Counted from the stretch's first letter, positions 18,743 through 27,324 are shown. The stretch: DNA of 44,383 bases from Phenylobacterium deserti (GCA_943332615.1 CALQQB010000034.1:1-44383); one strand, 5' to 3'. Made by a program: numbers and translations. The notes: a model not told the origin generated them from the sequence alone.

Positions 18743-18908
18743 CGGGCGCCTCGTCGTGTTCGAGCGGAAGGTGGGCCAAGCGTTGAAATGCCTGCCTGTG
18801 GCGCGGCCAGAGCGCATAGATCAGGCCGCCCAGGAACATCAGGCCGAAGAACACCGTGCCGCCCTGCTGGGCGAAGCGGGCCACGGTCTCATAGGTGAGG
18901 CCGCTCAT
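18735..18908 (-). CDS. ccoQ: Cbb3 oxidase small subunit CcoQ
   Basis: 57 residues starting [20 protein letters not shown]. One membrane helix (about 18-34) continues to [11 protein letters not shown], the conserved 'YA.WP..R..F' element of CcoQ/FixQ. It overlaps ccoO by 4 bp and ccoP by 8 bp. CcoQ stabilises the oxidase complex. It is too short for many gene callers, but position and motif are decisive. Confidence 0.92.
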   Translation of the reverse strand: MSGLTYETVARFAQQGGTVFFGLMFLGGLIYALWPRHRQAFQRLAHLPLEHDEAPDV

Positions 18909-19642
18909 CGCAGGTTCTCCGGGTCTTCCGCCTTGTAGGTGCGGAAATCGACCATGGTCCCAAGCACCTGGAGGTAGGCGATCAGGGCGTCCATTTCGGT
19001 CAGCTTCTCAGGATCGCCATCGTAGTCGCGTTGGGCCACCTTGGCGCCGTAGCGCGTCTTCAGTCCGGACTTCTCGCCCGCGAAAGCATCGACCTGGGTC
19101 TCCAGATCCGCGCGCGCGTTTGCGATCTCGGCCTTGGAGTAGGGAACGCCGACGGTCTTCAGAGCGGTCAGCCGGGCCTCGATGTTGCGGTAGTCCAGGT
19201 CCGTCTCAGCCAGGAAACGATACGGCGGCATATTGGATTCCGGCACGACCGAGCGCGGATCCGACAGGTGATCGTGATGCCAGCTGTCGGAGTACTTTCC
19301 CCCGACCCGGGCCAAGTCGGGGCCCGTGCGCTTAGATCCCCACTGGAAGGGGTGGTCGTACATACTCTCCGCGGCCAGGCTGTAGTGGCCGTAGCGTTCG
19401 ACCTCGTCGCGCAGCGGGCGGATCATCTGCGAATGGCAGCCGTAGCAGCCCTCGCGCACATAGATATCGCGGCCGGCCTGCTCGAGCGGGGTGTAGGGGC
19501 GCACCCCGTCCACCTTCTCGATTGTGCTCTCCAGATAGAAGAGCGGACTGATTTCCACGAGACCGCCGATCGACACCACCATCACGATGCCGATCAGCAG
19601 GATGAGCGAGTGCCGCTCGAACTTGGCGTGTGCTTTCCACAT
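18905..19642 (-). CDS. ccoO: Cbb3 oxidase monohaem subunit CcoO
   Basis: 245 residues with one N-terminal membrane anchor (12-35) and a cytochrome c domain with [12 protein letters not shown]. Further family landmarks are [15 protein letters not shown], the axial-Met region ESNMPPY, and [13 protein letters not shown]. It starts 12 bp after ccoN and overlaps ccoQ by 4 bp. CcoO relays electrons from CcoP to the CcoN active site. Confidence 0.95.
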   Translation of the reverse strand: MWKAHAKFERHSLILLIGIVMVVSIGGLVEISPLFYLESTIEKVDGVRPYTPLEQAGRDIYVREGCYGCHSQMIRPLRDEVERYGHYSLAAESMYDHPFQWGSKRTGPDLARVGGKYSDSWHHDHLSDPRSVVPESNMPPYRFLAETDLDYRNIEARLTALKTVGVPYSKAEIANARADLETQVDAFAGEKSGLKTRYGAKVAQRDYDGDPEKLTEMDALIAYLQVLGTMVDFRTYKAEDPENLR

Positions 19643-19654
19643 TTTCAGGCGCCT

Positions 19655-21310
19655 CTACTCAGCCGCCAGCAGGGCGGGGGACGCCACGAGGCCGGGCGAC
19701 GTCTGGACGACGCTGGGCATCCGGATCGTGCGCCACAGGTTGTAGATCATGATCAGCGCGCCCGAGAGGTACATGAGCCCTCCCACAGTGCGGATGATGT
19801 TCTCGATATGCTTGGCCGAAACCGTCTCGACGAAGGAGTTCGCGAGGTACCCCTGGGGCGTGTACTCGCGCCACATCAGCCCCTCCATGATCCCGGAGAC
19901 CCACATCGCGGCGATGTAGAGCAGGATGCCGGTGGTCGCGATCCAGAAGTGCCACTCGACCAGCCGGTCGGAGTAGAGCCCCGTCTTTTTCCACAGCCAC
20001 GGGACCATGCAGTAGATGGCGCCGAAGCTGATGAATCCCACCCAGCCGAGCGCGCCGGAATGCACGTGGCCGATCGTCCAGTCGGTGTAGTGGGAGAGCG
20101 CGTTGACCTCGCGGATCGACATCAGCGGGCCTTCGAAGGTCGACATGCCGTAGAAGGCGATCGCGACCACCATCATCCGCACGACGGGGTCGGTCCGAAG
20201 CTTGTCCCAGGCGCCCGAGAGCGTCATCAGGCCATTGATCATCCCACCCCAGGACGGCATCCACAGCATGATCGAAAAGGTCATGCCGAGCGTCTGGGCC
20301 CACTGCGGCAGGGCCGTGTAATGAAGGTGGTGGGGACCCGCCCAGATGTAGATGAAGATCAGCGACCAGAAGTGGACGATCGAGAGTCGGTAGGAATAGA
20401 CCGGCCGGTCCACGCGCTTGGGCACGAAGTAGTACATCATGCCGAGGAAGCCGGCGGTCAGGAAGAAACCCACCGCGTTGTGGCCGTACCACCACTGCAC
20501 CAGGGCGTCCTGGACACCTGAGAAGGCGGAGTAGCTCTTCGACTCCAGCAGGCCGATCGGCACGGCCGCATTGTTGATCAGGTGCAGGATCGCGATCGTG
20601 ACGATAAAGGCCAGATAGAACCAGTTGGCCACGTAGATATGCGGCTCCTTGCGCTTCCAGATCGTGCCCAGAAAGATCAGGAGGTAGGCGACCCAGACGA
20701 TGGTCAGCCACAGATCGACGTACCACTCCGGCTCCGCGTACTCGCGGCTCTGGGTGATGCCGGCCATGTAGCCGGTCGCCGCCAGGACGATGAACAGCTG
20801 GTAGCCCCAGAACACGAACCAGGGCCACGCGCCGCCCGCCAGCCGCGCCCGGCAGGTCCGCTGCACCACATAGAAGGACGTCGCGATCAGGGCGTTGCCA
20901 CCAAAGGCGAAGATGACCGCGGAGGTATGAAGCGGGCGCAGGCGACCGAAGTTCAGCCAGGCGAGATCCGGGAAGTAGAATATCCTGGGCCAGCTCAGCT
21001 GGGAGGCGATCAGCACCCCCGCGGAGAGCCCAGCGAACGCCCAGAACATGGTCGCGATCACCCCGGCCCGGATCACGCCGTCGGCGTATCGGGTGGAGTC
21101 GCTGCGGAAGCGGCCCGACCCCAGGCCCACCGACATCGTCAGGAACGCCGCCAGGAACGCGGCGAGCATGATCCAGCCGTGAAACCGAAACGACGGATCC
21201 TTGGTCAGGGCCGTGGCCACGAGCGCGGCAAGCGCCGAAAGGCCGGTAAAAATATAGAGCGCGATGGCGTCAAACGGCGCGTCATCGCTTCGGGCAATCG
21301 CCTGCGTCAT
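19655..21310 (-). CDS. ccoN: Cbb3 oxidase catalytic subunit CcoN
   Basis: 551 residues from [10 protein letters not shown]. This start is preferred because it is 65.5 bp from a FixK-type box, whereas the 21382 alternative would place the box inside the gene. About 12 membrane helices carry the metal ligands: the haem His in [13 protein letters not shown], CuB ligands in [11 protein letters not shown] and HLHYTALP, and [14 protein letters not shown] with the His pair for haems b/b3. CcoN reduces O2 with high affinity at its haem b3-CuB centre. It is the first gene of the ccoNOQP-GHIS operon. Confidence 0.95.
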   Translation of the reverse strand: MTQAIARSDDAPFDAIALYIFTGLSALAALVATALTKDPSFRFHGWIMLAAFLAAFLTMSVGLGSGRFRSDSTRYADGVIRAGVIATMFWAFAGLSAGVLIASQLSWPRIFYFPDLAWLNFGRLRPLHTSAVIFAFGGNALIATSFYVVQRTCRARLAGGAWPWFVFWGYQLFIVLAATGYMAGITQSREYAEPEWYVDLWLTIVWVAYLLIFLGTIWKRKEPHIYVANWFYLAFIVTIAILHLINNAAVPIGLLESKSYSAFSGVQDALVQWWYGHNAVGFFLTAGFLGMMYYFVPKRVDRPVYSYRLSIVHFWSLIFIYIWAGPHHLHYTALPQWAQTLGMTFSIMLWMPSWGGMINGLMTLSGAWDKLRTDPVVRMMVVAIAFYGMSTFEGPLMSIREVNALSHYTDWTIGHVHSGALGWVGFISFGAIYCMVPWLWKKTGLYSDRLVEWHFWIATTGILLYIAAMWVSGIMEGLMWREYTPQGYLANSFVETVSAKHIENIIRTVGGLMYLSGALIMIYNLWRTIRMPSVVQTSPGLVASPALLAAE

Positions 21311-21368
21311 GGATCCCACGGGTTCGTTGAGAGACGGCCGTTTTTCCGTCACAGGCAGAAACGACGCC

Positions 21369-21382
21369 TTGATCTCGCTCAA
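21369..21382. promoter_or_regulatory. FixK-type box for the ccoN operon
   Basis: TTGATCTCGCTCAA fits TTG(A/C)-N6-(T/G)CAA with one deviation from the perfect TTGAT/ATCAA palindrome. Its centre is 65.5 bp before the ccoN start and 41.5 bp before the divergent start at 21417, so it could serve both directions. Confidence 0.72.
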
Positions 21383-21416
21383 GGACGATCCATCCCGCGC
21401 ACGTCAACGTGGCACC

Positions 21417-21719
21417 ATGCAGAGCACGGCCCGACGATCGATCATGCCCTTTGAGGACCAGGTCCTCCGCTTCGGCGCGGGCTTGATTGGCGTCATCCTG
21501 ACAGCGAGCGCTGCGCTTTCGACCGATCTGGCCGTTGCGCACATGCTTGCCCTGGACGCGATCTGCGGCGCCAGTTCAGCCCCCCATTGCGGCTGGTGCC
21601 TGGGAGCGGCGGGTCTCGGCCTGGCGGGGTTCGCCGCTTTCACCTTTGCTTTCCAACCCGTCTTGGGTTTTCGAAGATTGAGTTTTCTACAGATCAAATC
21701 CCGCGCAATCTGGGACTGA
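21417..21719 (+). CDS. Small membrane protein divergent from ccoN, unknown function
   Basis: 100 residues from MQSTARRSIM; ATG 21444 is an alternative and neither has a good ribosome site. Two hydrophobic segments (about 17-42 and 58-80) are separated by LDAICGASSAPHCGWCLG, which holds three cysteines and a histidine, a possible metal or disulfide site. No family recognised. The FixK-type box between it and ccoN is 41.5 bp from the first ATG, so a low-oxygen, leaderless transcript is possible. A role linked to the oxidase is only suggested by position. Confidence 0.55.
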   Translation: MQSTARRSIMPFEDQVLRFGAGLIGVILTASAALSTDLAVAHMLALDAICGASSAPHCGWCLGAAGLGLAGFAAFTFAFQPVLGFRRLSFLQIKSRAIWD

Positions 21720-21764
21720 AAAACCCCCGTCGCGGCGCAAGCCGCCCAATACAGGGGATATAAA

Positions 21765-22504
21765 ATGACAACCAAATTCGGAGCTGCGGCCCTTCTCGCC
21801 GCCCTGTCGATCGCTGGCGCCGCCCAAGCTCAGAGCTTCCAGCCCAAGGCGAAAGGCGACATCGTTCTGAATGTTCGGATCACCGATGTGCAGCCGACGG
21901 GCAGCGACCCGATCACCACCCTGGCCGGCCCACCGACCGGCCTGAGGGCTGAGGGCTGAGGGCTGAGGGCTGAGGGCTGAGGGCTGAGGGCTGAGGGCTG
22001 AGGGCTGAGGTCGATTACGATGTGATGCCGACCATCGGTCTGAGCTACTTCTTGACCGACAACGTCGCCGTCGAAATCATCGCCGGAACCACCAAGCACA
22101 CCGTTCGCGCCAAGGGCCCGGGAACAGACTTGAAGCTGATGGAATCCTGGGTGATCCCGCCCGTGGTGACCTTGCAGTACCACTTCGCGCCGGCGTCACG
22201 TGTCAGCCCCTATGTCGGCGCCGGGGTGAACTACGTGCTGTTCTACAGCGGCTCGAACAAGGACGGCTTCAAGGTCAAGCTGGACCACGGCTTCGGGGCG
22301 GCGTTGCAGGCCGGGTTGGACATCGCCACGACCGATCGCTGGGCGATCAACCTCGACGCCAAGAAGGTGTTCTTCGAGACCGATGCCGTCGATCGGACCA
22401 AGGGCGTCAAATCGAAGGTGACGATGAACCCATGGGTGCTCTCCGCGGGGATCGGCTATCGCTTCCAGGGCGCTCCGAGTCTAGGGCCGTTCGGGCGCGA
22501 TTGA
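21765..22504 (+). pseudogene. ompW: OmpW-family outer membrane protein interrupted by a heptanucleotide repeat expansion
   Basis: The first frame (ATG 21765, ribosome site GGGGA) encodes a signal peptide (LLAALSIAGAAQAQ) and the first OmpW strand (GDIVLNVRITDVQP), then meets TGA at 21957 inside a CTGAGGG tandem repeat. The rest of the barrel continues in another frame after the repeat (VDYDVMPTIGLSYFLTDNVAVE ... SAGIGYRF). All three frames of the tract contain TGA every 21 nt. Deleting exactly 56 bp (8 units) joins both halves as GLRAEVDYDVMP and leaves 684 bp, a 227-residue protein of normal OmpW length. The gene is therefore off as sequenced, by recent mutation or reversible slippage. OmpW is an 8-stranded barrel, often redox- or oxygen-responsive. 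Confidence 0.88.
21942..22010 (+). repeat. Heptanucleotide tandem repeat (CTGAGGG) x 9.9
   Basis: Nine perfect CTGAGGG units plus CTGAGG, uninterrupted. The unit translates as LRAEG-stop-G over 21 nt in every frame, so more than two units abolish read-through. An ancestral state of 1.9 units (CTGAGGGCTGAGG) would keep ompW in frame. Confidence 0.97.
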
Positions 22505-22514
22505 TCCTGCGCAA
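22501..22514. promoter_or_regulatory. Possible FixK-type box before the SDR gene
   Basis: TTGATCCTGCGCAA fits the relaxed TTG(A/C)-N6-(T/G)CAA pattern but not the full palindrome. It is centred 61.5 bp before the SDR start, within the spacing seen for the other boxes in this window. Confidence 0.4.
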
Positions 22515-22568
22515 TGCGGCCTTCCCCACCGCCGCCCAGGCTGTCCACAATCAGCTTGGGAGCCCGTC

Positions 22569-23336
22569 ATGGACAGGTTGAAGGGAAAGGTCGCGGTCAT
22601 CACCGGCGCCGCGCTCGGCCTTGGACGCGCAACCGCTCTGCGTATGGCCGAGGAAGGCTGCGCCGTCGCGGTCTGCGACATCCTGGTCATGGAGGCGAAC
22701 GCCCTGGTGGACGAACTCGTCGGGCGCGGTTTCGACGCCTGCTTCTGGCAGCTGGACGTTTCGAAGGAAGCCGAGGTCGAGCACGTTCTGGGCGAGGTCT
22801 CGCGGCGGTTCGGCCGGATCGACATCCTGGTGAACAACGCGGGCGTCGCCGGCGCGAACAAGCCTACGGACCAACTGACCGAAGCCGAGTGGGACTTCGT
22901 GCAGGCAATCAACGTCAAGGGCGTGTTCTTCGGCGTGAAGCACGTGATCCCACACCTTCGCTGCGCCGGAGGCGGCAGCATCATCAACCTCAGCTCGATC
23001 TACGGTTTGGTGAGCGCGCCCGACATCCCGCCCTATCACGCCTCCAAGGGCGCGGTTCGGCTTATGACCAAGACCGACGCCCTGACCTACGCGCCCGACA
23101 GGATTCGCGTGAACTCGATCCACCCCGGGTTCATCTGGACACCGATGGTCGAAGGCTACCTGAAGGCCGGGGGCGACGCGGAGGCTGGCCGGCCCGCGCT
23201 CGATGCACTGCATCCGCTGGGCCACATCGGCGAACCCGACGACATCGCCTGGGGCTGCGTCTATCTGGCCTCCGACGAAGCCAAGTTTGTCACCGGCGCG
23301 GAGCTGGTGATCGACGGCGGCTACACGGCGCGCTGA
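22569..23336 (+). CDS. Short-chain dehydrogenase/reductase (SDR), NAD(P)-dependent
   Basis: 255 residues of classical SDR. The Rossmann motif is VITGAALGLGRATAL (TGxxxGxG at about 12-19). NNAGVAG follows, with Ser in NLSSIYG and the catalytic YHASK. NSIHPGFIWTPM and the C-terminal VTGAELVIDGGYTAR are typical of the FabG-like/3-alpha(20-beta)-HSD subgroup. The substrate cannot be assigned. A relaxed FixK-type box precedes it, and a small membrane protein gene follows after 6 bp, probably as an operon. Confidence 0.88.
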   Translation: MDRLKGKVAVITGAALGLGRATALRMAEEGCAVAVCDILVMEANALVDELVGRGFDACFWQLDVSKEAEVEHVLGEVSRRFGRIDILVNNAGVAGANKPTDQLTEAEWDFVQAINVKGVFFGVKHVIPHLRCAGGGSIINLSSIYGLVSAPDIPPYHASKGAVRLMTKTDALTYAPDRIRVNSIHPGFIWTPMVEGYLKAGGDAEAGRPALDALHPLGHIGEPDDIAWGCVYLASDEAKFVTGAELVIDGGYTAR

Positions 23337-23342
23337 GGACGC

Positions 23343-23771
23343 ATGATGCCCATCTTCCTTCCCGCTCTGCTGCGCGCCTTCCTGGTGTGGCTCGTCATCA
23401 TCACCACCGAAAGCTTGAATGGAGCCTTGCGCCGCCTGCTGCTGAGCCCGGAGGTCGAATTCGGCGTTCGGCAGGTCTCCGTGGTGATCGGCTCGATCAT
23501 CATCTTCGCCGTGACCTGGCTCTTCATGGACTGGATCAAAGTCCGGACAACCCGGGCTACCCTGGCGATTGGAGCCCTATGGGTCGTGCTCACACTGGCT
23601 TTTGAGATCGCGCTCGGCCGCCTGACCGGCGCGGGCTGGGCGTACACCCTCGCCGACTATGATCTTGCGCATGGCGGGCTGATGCCGCTCGGGCTTCTCG
23701 CCATGGGACTGACGCCATGGACGGTCTCCTGGCTTCAAGCCCGCCGGAAGCGTCGCCCGACCGCAAACTGA
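23343..23771 (+). CDS. Four-helix membrane protein, unknown function
   Basis: 142 residues with four hydrophobic segments (about 5-22, 45-65, 74-92 and 112-128) and a basic C-terminus (RRKRRPTAN). No family recognised with confidence; similar short proteins appear in alphaproteobacterial genomes as conserved membrane proteins. It begins 6 bp after the SDR stop, so the two are probably co-transcribed. Adjacent ATGs at 23343 and 23346 make the start uncertain by one codon. Confidence 0.7.
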   Translation: MMPIFLPALLRAFLVWLVIITTESLNGALRRLLLSPEVEFGVRQVSVVIGSIIIFAVTWLFMDWIKVRTTRATLAIGALWVVLTLAFEIALGRLTGAGWAYTLADYDLAHGGLMPLGLLAMGLTPWTVSWLQARRKRRPTAN

Positions 23772-23836
23772 CACCGGACCAAAACTCAACGGAGGCTCGA
23801 AGGCTGGGGACGGTATGCTCGCCGCGAGGGCGCGGA

Positions 23837-23850
23837 TTGATCGGCATCAA
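23837..23850. promoter_or_regulatory. Perfect FixK/FNR box before the orphan HATPase gene
   Basis: TTGATCGGCATCAA is a perfect TTGAT-N4-ATCAA palindrome, the best in the window. Its centre is 56.5 bp before the ATG at 23900. Confidence 0.78.
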
Positions 23851-23899
23851 AGCGCAAGCACGCGCCATCACCGACGGTTGGCTCAGCCGGAGTCCCACC

Positions 23900-24436
23900 A
23901 TGCAACCCCAGTCCGCCAATGCCACGCTCACGAGCCACAGCCGTTGCCCGACCGCCATGGCCTTTTCTGAACAGATGTCCGGCAAGCTCACTGACATCGT
24001 CGGCGGAGATGTGGCCTCGAACCACACTGGCGTAGGCTTCGCCCTGCCCCGGCTGCAAGCGCTGACCGCCACATTCGAACCGTCGAGCCACCGGTTTCAC
24101 GTCGTCTGCGATCCTGCCCTGCGACTGACAGCCGAGTCTCTTACCCGGGTCAGCGCCATCGTCAGCGAGGCGGTCTCCAACGCGGTGCGCCATGCCTTTC
24201 CGGACGGGCGCGATGGCGACATCTGGCTGGGCCTGGTCCAGGATCGCGGCCGGTTCAAGCTGACCGTCCGCGACAACGGCGTGGGCATGACCGATCTCCC
24301 GGCGGGACAGACCGGCGGGCGCGGTCGCATCGAAAACTTGGCGCACCAATTGGGCGGCTACGCTCGGCTCGGCAGCACCGCCTATCGGGGCGGCGAGGTC
24401 TCTGTCGTGTTCCCGGACGGGATCGACAACGCGTAG
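23900..24436 (+). CDS. Orphan HATPase_c (histidine-kinase ATPase) protein without a phospho-acceptor domain
   Basis: 178 residues from MQPQSANATL; CCGGAG at good spacing selects this ATG, and the longer frame from 23717 would engulf the FixK box. The GHKL ATP-binding fold is seen in the N-box SEAVSNAVRHAFPDG, the G1 box DNGVGM and a G2-like GGRGRIENLAHQLGG. N-terminal residues 40-95 show no canonical H-box, so it may be a kinase remnant, an anti-sigma-like or serine kinase, or a partner ATPase. NarL/DegS-type kinases share the 'SNAVRHA' N-box. A perfect FixK box 56.5 bp upstream implies low-oxygen expression. Confidence 0.75.
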   Translation: MQPQSANATLTSHSRCPTAMAFSEQMSGKLTDIVGGDVASNHTGVGFALPRLQALTATFEPSSHRFHVVCDPALRLTAESLTRVSAIVSEAVSNAVRHAFPDGRDGDIWLGLVQDRGRFKLTVRDNGVGMTDLPAGQTGGRGRIENLAHQLGGYARLGSTAYRGGEVSVVFPDGIDNA

Positions 24437-24490
24437 GCCCGACCGGCCATCCCCTCCCACCCGATCCGCGCGCATCCGCGAACAGGAGGA

Positions 24491-24574
24491 TGGTGCCCCA
24501 GGCCGGACTCGAACCAGCACGCCTCTCGGCAATAGATTTTGAGTCTACCGCGTCTACCATTTCGCCACTGGGGC
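24491..24574 (-). tRNA. tRNA-Leu (anticodon CAA)
   Basis: The - strand reads GCCCCAGTGGCGAAATGG at the 5' end, the anticodon arm GTAGA-CTCAAAA-TCTAT with anticodon CAA, a short variable arm, the T-loop GGTTCGAGTCC, and the acceptor strand TGGGGC followed by an encoded CCA. D-loop and T-loop consensus bases are intact. It decodes UUG, a rare codon in GC-rich genomes. Confidence 0.95.
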
Positions 24575-24646
24575 AGCGGGGCCGGAACATAGGCGCCGGA
24601 GGGCCCGCGTCAACGCGAGCCTTGCGTCGGCGCGGCCCAGCACGTA

Positions 24647-24665
24647 CTTGATAATCGTTCGCATT
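24647..24665. promoter_or_regulatory. Fur-box-like site upstream of feoA
   Basis: The reverse strand reads AATGCGAACGATTATCAAG, matching about 15 of 19 positions of the classical AATGAGAATNATTATCATT form. It ends 33 bp before the feoA start, where iron-loaded Fur would block transcription. Manual alignment only. Confidence 0.6.
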
Positions 24666-24697
24666 TTCTGCGGACGTTGGACCGACCCGATGACGAC

Positions 24698-25009
24698 ATG
24701 CTGACGCAGCCTGAAGACGCGACGCGGGTCGCGCTAGACGGCTGTGTCCGGCTGAGCACGGTGCGGGCCGGCGACAGCGGCGAGATTGTTGAACTTCGCG
24801 CCGAAAGCCATCCCGACGGCCACGGTGTCGATGTCCATGAGTTGGAGCGCCGGCTGCTGGAGTTCGGGTTCGTCGAGGGCGCCCGATTCGAGGTGCTGCA
24901 CGAGGGGGCGATCTGGCGCGACCCGCTGGCGATCCGGCTCGACGACATGCGCGTGGCGCTGCGCCGCCGCGACGCTGAGGACGTCTGGGTGCGGCTGGAC
25001 GCCAAATGA
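24698..25009 (+). CDS. feoA: Ferrous iron transport accessory protein FeoA
   Basis: 103 residues from MLTQPEDATRVA; a TTG start at 24677 is possible but would bring the gene nearer the Fur-like site. The SH3-like FeoA fold is seen in VRLSTVRAGDSGEIVEL, ELERRLLEFGFVEGARFEVLHEG and PLAIRLDDMRVALRRRDAEDV. The central HPDGHGVDV insertion is somewhat long. It overlaps feoB by 4 bp (ATGA). FeoA regulates or scaffolds FeoB-mediated Fe2+ uptake. Confidence 0.88.
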   Translation: MLTQPEDATRVALDGCVRLSTVRAGDSGEIVELRAESHPDGHGVDVHELERRLLEFGFVEGARFEVLHEGAIWRDPLAIRLDDMRVALRRRDAEDVWVRLDAK

Positions 25010-26880
25010 GTGAAGTGGTCATGCGACCGGCGCGGGTGGCTCTGGTCGGCAATCCGAACACCGGCAAGACGGCGCTGTTCAACGCGCTCACCGGCAGCCG
25101 CCAGAAGGTCGCCAACTACGCCGGCGTCACCGTCGAGCGGAAAGAAGGCCACGCCGTCACCGCGGCCGGCCGCAGCCTCTCGATCCTTGACCTGCCGGGT
25201 ACCTATTCGCTGCGCGCCCGCAGCCCCGACGAGATGGTCACCCGAGACGCGGTGCTGGGCAAACTCGCGGGCGAAGAGGCGCCCGACGTGGTGGTCGCGG
25301 TGGCCGACGCCACCAACCTGCGCCTGGTCCTGCGGCTGATCCTGGAGCTGAAGGCCGTGGGCCGGCCGATGGTGCTGGCGCTGAACATGTACGACATCGC
25401 CCAACGCCAGGGCCTGCGGATCGATATCGAGGGCCTGCAGCGCGAACTGGGTTGTCCCATCGTCACCACCGTCGCCACCCGCAAGCGCGGCATCGCGGAA
25501 CTGACCGCCCAGGTCGATGCCCTGATCGCCTCGGGTGCGCTATCCACCGACAACACCTGGCACGAGCCTTCGGCGGCCGAACTGCGCGGCGCCCATGGCG
25601 AGGCTCAGCGCATTCTGCGCGCCTATGTGCGGCCGCCGGAGCGGCCCGACACCTTCACCGGCAAGGTCGATAGCGTGCTGCTGCACCCGGTCGCCGGACT
25701 GGTCATCCTGCTGGCCCTGCTGTTCCTGATGTTCCAGGCGGTGTTCACCTGGGCCGCGCCGGTCGAGGACCTGGTGGACGGCGCGTTCGGCGCCCTGGGC
25801 GCGCTGGCGGCGCAGAACCTGCCGGACGGCCTGTTCAAGAGCTTCATCACCGACGGTCTGATCGCCGGCGTCGGCGGGGTGATGGTGTTCCTGCCGCGCA
25901 TCCTGACGCTGTTCTTCTTCATCATCCTGCTGGAGGACTTCGGCTACATGGCCCGCGCGGCCTTCCTGCTGGATCGGCTGATGGGCGCCGCGGGCCTGCA
26001 CGGCCGTTCGGTGATCCCGCTGCTGTCGTCCGTGGCCTGTGCGATCCCCGGGATCATGTCGACGCGGGTGATCGACAACAAACGCGACCGGCTGACCACA
26101 ATCCTGGTGGCGCCACTGATCACCTGCTCGGCGCGGATCCCGGTCTACGCCCTGATCATCTCGGCCTTCATCCCCAGCCGGACCGTATGGGGTTTCGCGA
26201 ACCTGCAAGGCCTGGTGATGTTCGGGCTCTATGCCGCGGGCATACTGTCCACACTCGCCGTGGCCCTGGTGATCCGCCGCATCTTCTGGCGCGGCGAGGT
26301 CGAGCCGTTCCTGATGGAGTTGCCGACCTACAAGACCCCTTCGGTGGAGAGCGTCCTGCGCAACCTCTGGCAGCGCGCGGAGATCTTCGTGAACCGCGCC
26401 GGCCGGATCATCTTCCCGCTGACGATCGTGATCTGGTTCATGTCGACGTTCCCCGGCCCGCCCGCCGGCGCGACGGACCCGGCAATCAACTACAGTCTGG
26501 CCGGTCGGCTGGGCCACCTGCTGGCGCCGCTGCTGGAACCCATCGGCTTCAACTGGCAGATGACCGTCGCCCTGATCCCGGGTTTCGCGGCTCGCGAGGT
26601 GGCGGTGGCTGCGCTTGGCACCGTCTATTCCATCGGCGACGCGGACGCCCACGTCGGCGCGCTGGCCGACCAGCTGGCGGCCCACTGGTCGATCGCCACC
26701 GGGCTGTCGTTCCTGGCCTGGTACGTCTTCGCCCCGCAGTGCGCCTCGACCCTTGGCGTCGTGAAACGCGAGACCAACTCCTGGCGCTGGCCGCTGATCA
26801 TGTTCGCCTACATGACCACGCTGGCCTATCTGGCCTCATTCCTCGTCTATCGCGGCGCGGTGGCGGTCGGCTGGGGCTGA
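25006..26880 (+). CDS. feoB: Ferrous iron transporter FeoB
   Basis: 624 residues. The N-terminal G domain has G1 GNPNTGKT (15-22), G3 DLPG and G4 NMYD, followed by a GDI-like helical linker. About eight to ten membrane helices include the gate motifs GVGGVMVFLPRI and SVACAIPGIM with conserved Cys, then LITCSARIPVY. It is the shorter FeoB form common in alphaproteobacteria. Fe2+ uptake fits the surrounding demand for haem and Fe-S proteins. No feoC follows. Confidence 0.94.
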   Translation: MSEVVMRPARVALVGNPNTGKTALFNALTGSRQKVANYAGVTVERKEGHAVTAAGRSLSILDLPGTYSLRARSPDEMVTRDAVLGKLAGEEAPDVVVAVADATNLRLVLRLILELKAVGRPMVLALNMYDIAQRQGLRIDIEGLQRELGCPIVTTVATRKRGIAELTAQVDALIASGALSTDNTWHEPSAAELRGAHGEAQRILRAYVRPPERPDTFTGKVDSVLLHPVAGLVILLALLFLMFQAVFTWAAPVEDLVDGAFGALGALAAQNLPDGLFKSFITDGLIAGVGGVMVFLPRILTLFFFIILLEDFGYMARAAFLLDRLMGAAGLHGRSVIPLLSSVACAIPGIMSTRVIDNKRDRLTTILVAPLITCSARIPVYALIISAFIPSRTVWGFANLQGLVMFGLYAAGILSTLAVALVIRRIFWRGEVEPFLMELPTYKTPSVESVLRNLWQRAEIFVNRAGRIIFPLTIVIWFMSTFPGPPAGATDPAINYSLAGRLGHLLAPLLEPIGFNWQMTVALIPGFAAREVAVAALGTVYSIGDADAHVGALADQLAAHWSIATGLSFLAWYVFAPQCASTLGVVKRETNSWRWPLIMFAYMTTLAYLASFLVYRGAVAVGWG

Positions 26881-26969
26881 AGAAAAATCGCTCTGAAGTT
26901 GTTTAATCGCACTTTTTCCGTGCGCCTTAACCGACCGATAAATATCGCGTGGGCAGACTTCCCGTCGCC

Positions 26970-27290
26970 ATGCAAAACCAGCTCGACCTCGCCCACGACG
27001 CCCCAGCCCAGAGGAAGGCCATCCGGGTCAAGACCACCCTGTGCCGGCGGGTCCGCGAGGCCCTCGTATCGCTCGGCGGCGAAGCGCACCGATCGATCGT
27101 GATCGAACAGGTGGCCCGCACCCTCGGCCACAACGCCCATCAGATCCCCGAAGAGCTCCAGCTCCAGGTCATCGTCTCGTTCGAGAAGACCTGGGCCGAC
27201 GAGCGCAAGCGGGCCGCCTACGGCTTCCATCTGCCGTTCGGCGAAGGCTCGCACCGTTGGGGCATCATCGCCGAACAGGTCGCGCTGTAA
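26970..27290 (+). CDS. Conserved hypothetical protein, possible winged-helix N-terminus
   Basis: 106 residues from MQNQLDLAHD; a GTG seven codons earlier (26949) is in frame, and neither has a good ribosome site. Residues 20-55 (IRVKTTLCRRVREALVSLGGEAHRSIVIEQVARTLG) could form a small helix-turn-helix, and the rest is helical with a WGIIAEQVAL tail. I do not recognise the family. The AT-rich stretch 26881-26945, unlike its surroundings, is the probable promoter. Convergent with marR. It is too dissimilar to be called FeoC. Confidence 0.6.
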   Translation: MQNQLDLAHDAPAQRKAIRVKTTLCRRVREALVSLGGEAHRSIVIEQVARTLGHNAHQIPEELQLQVIVSFEKTWADERKRAAYGFHLPFGEGSHRWGIIAEQVAL

Positions 27291-27324
27291 CGATCCGGGA
27301 GCGCCTCAAGGTCCGGAGCGGCGG

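Noticed and set aside
21830..22183. - strand frame with SPQPSAL repeats across the heptamer tract
   Set aside because: The repeat peptide is just the tract read backwards. There is no ribosome site or family, and the + strand frame has clear OmpW blocks.
26970..27290. FeoC in the feo operon
   Set aside because: It is longer than FeoC, lacks a cysteine cluster and has its own AT-rich promoter region.
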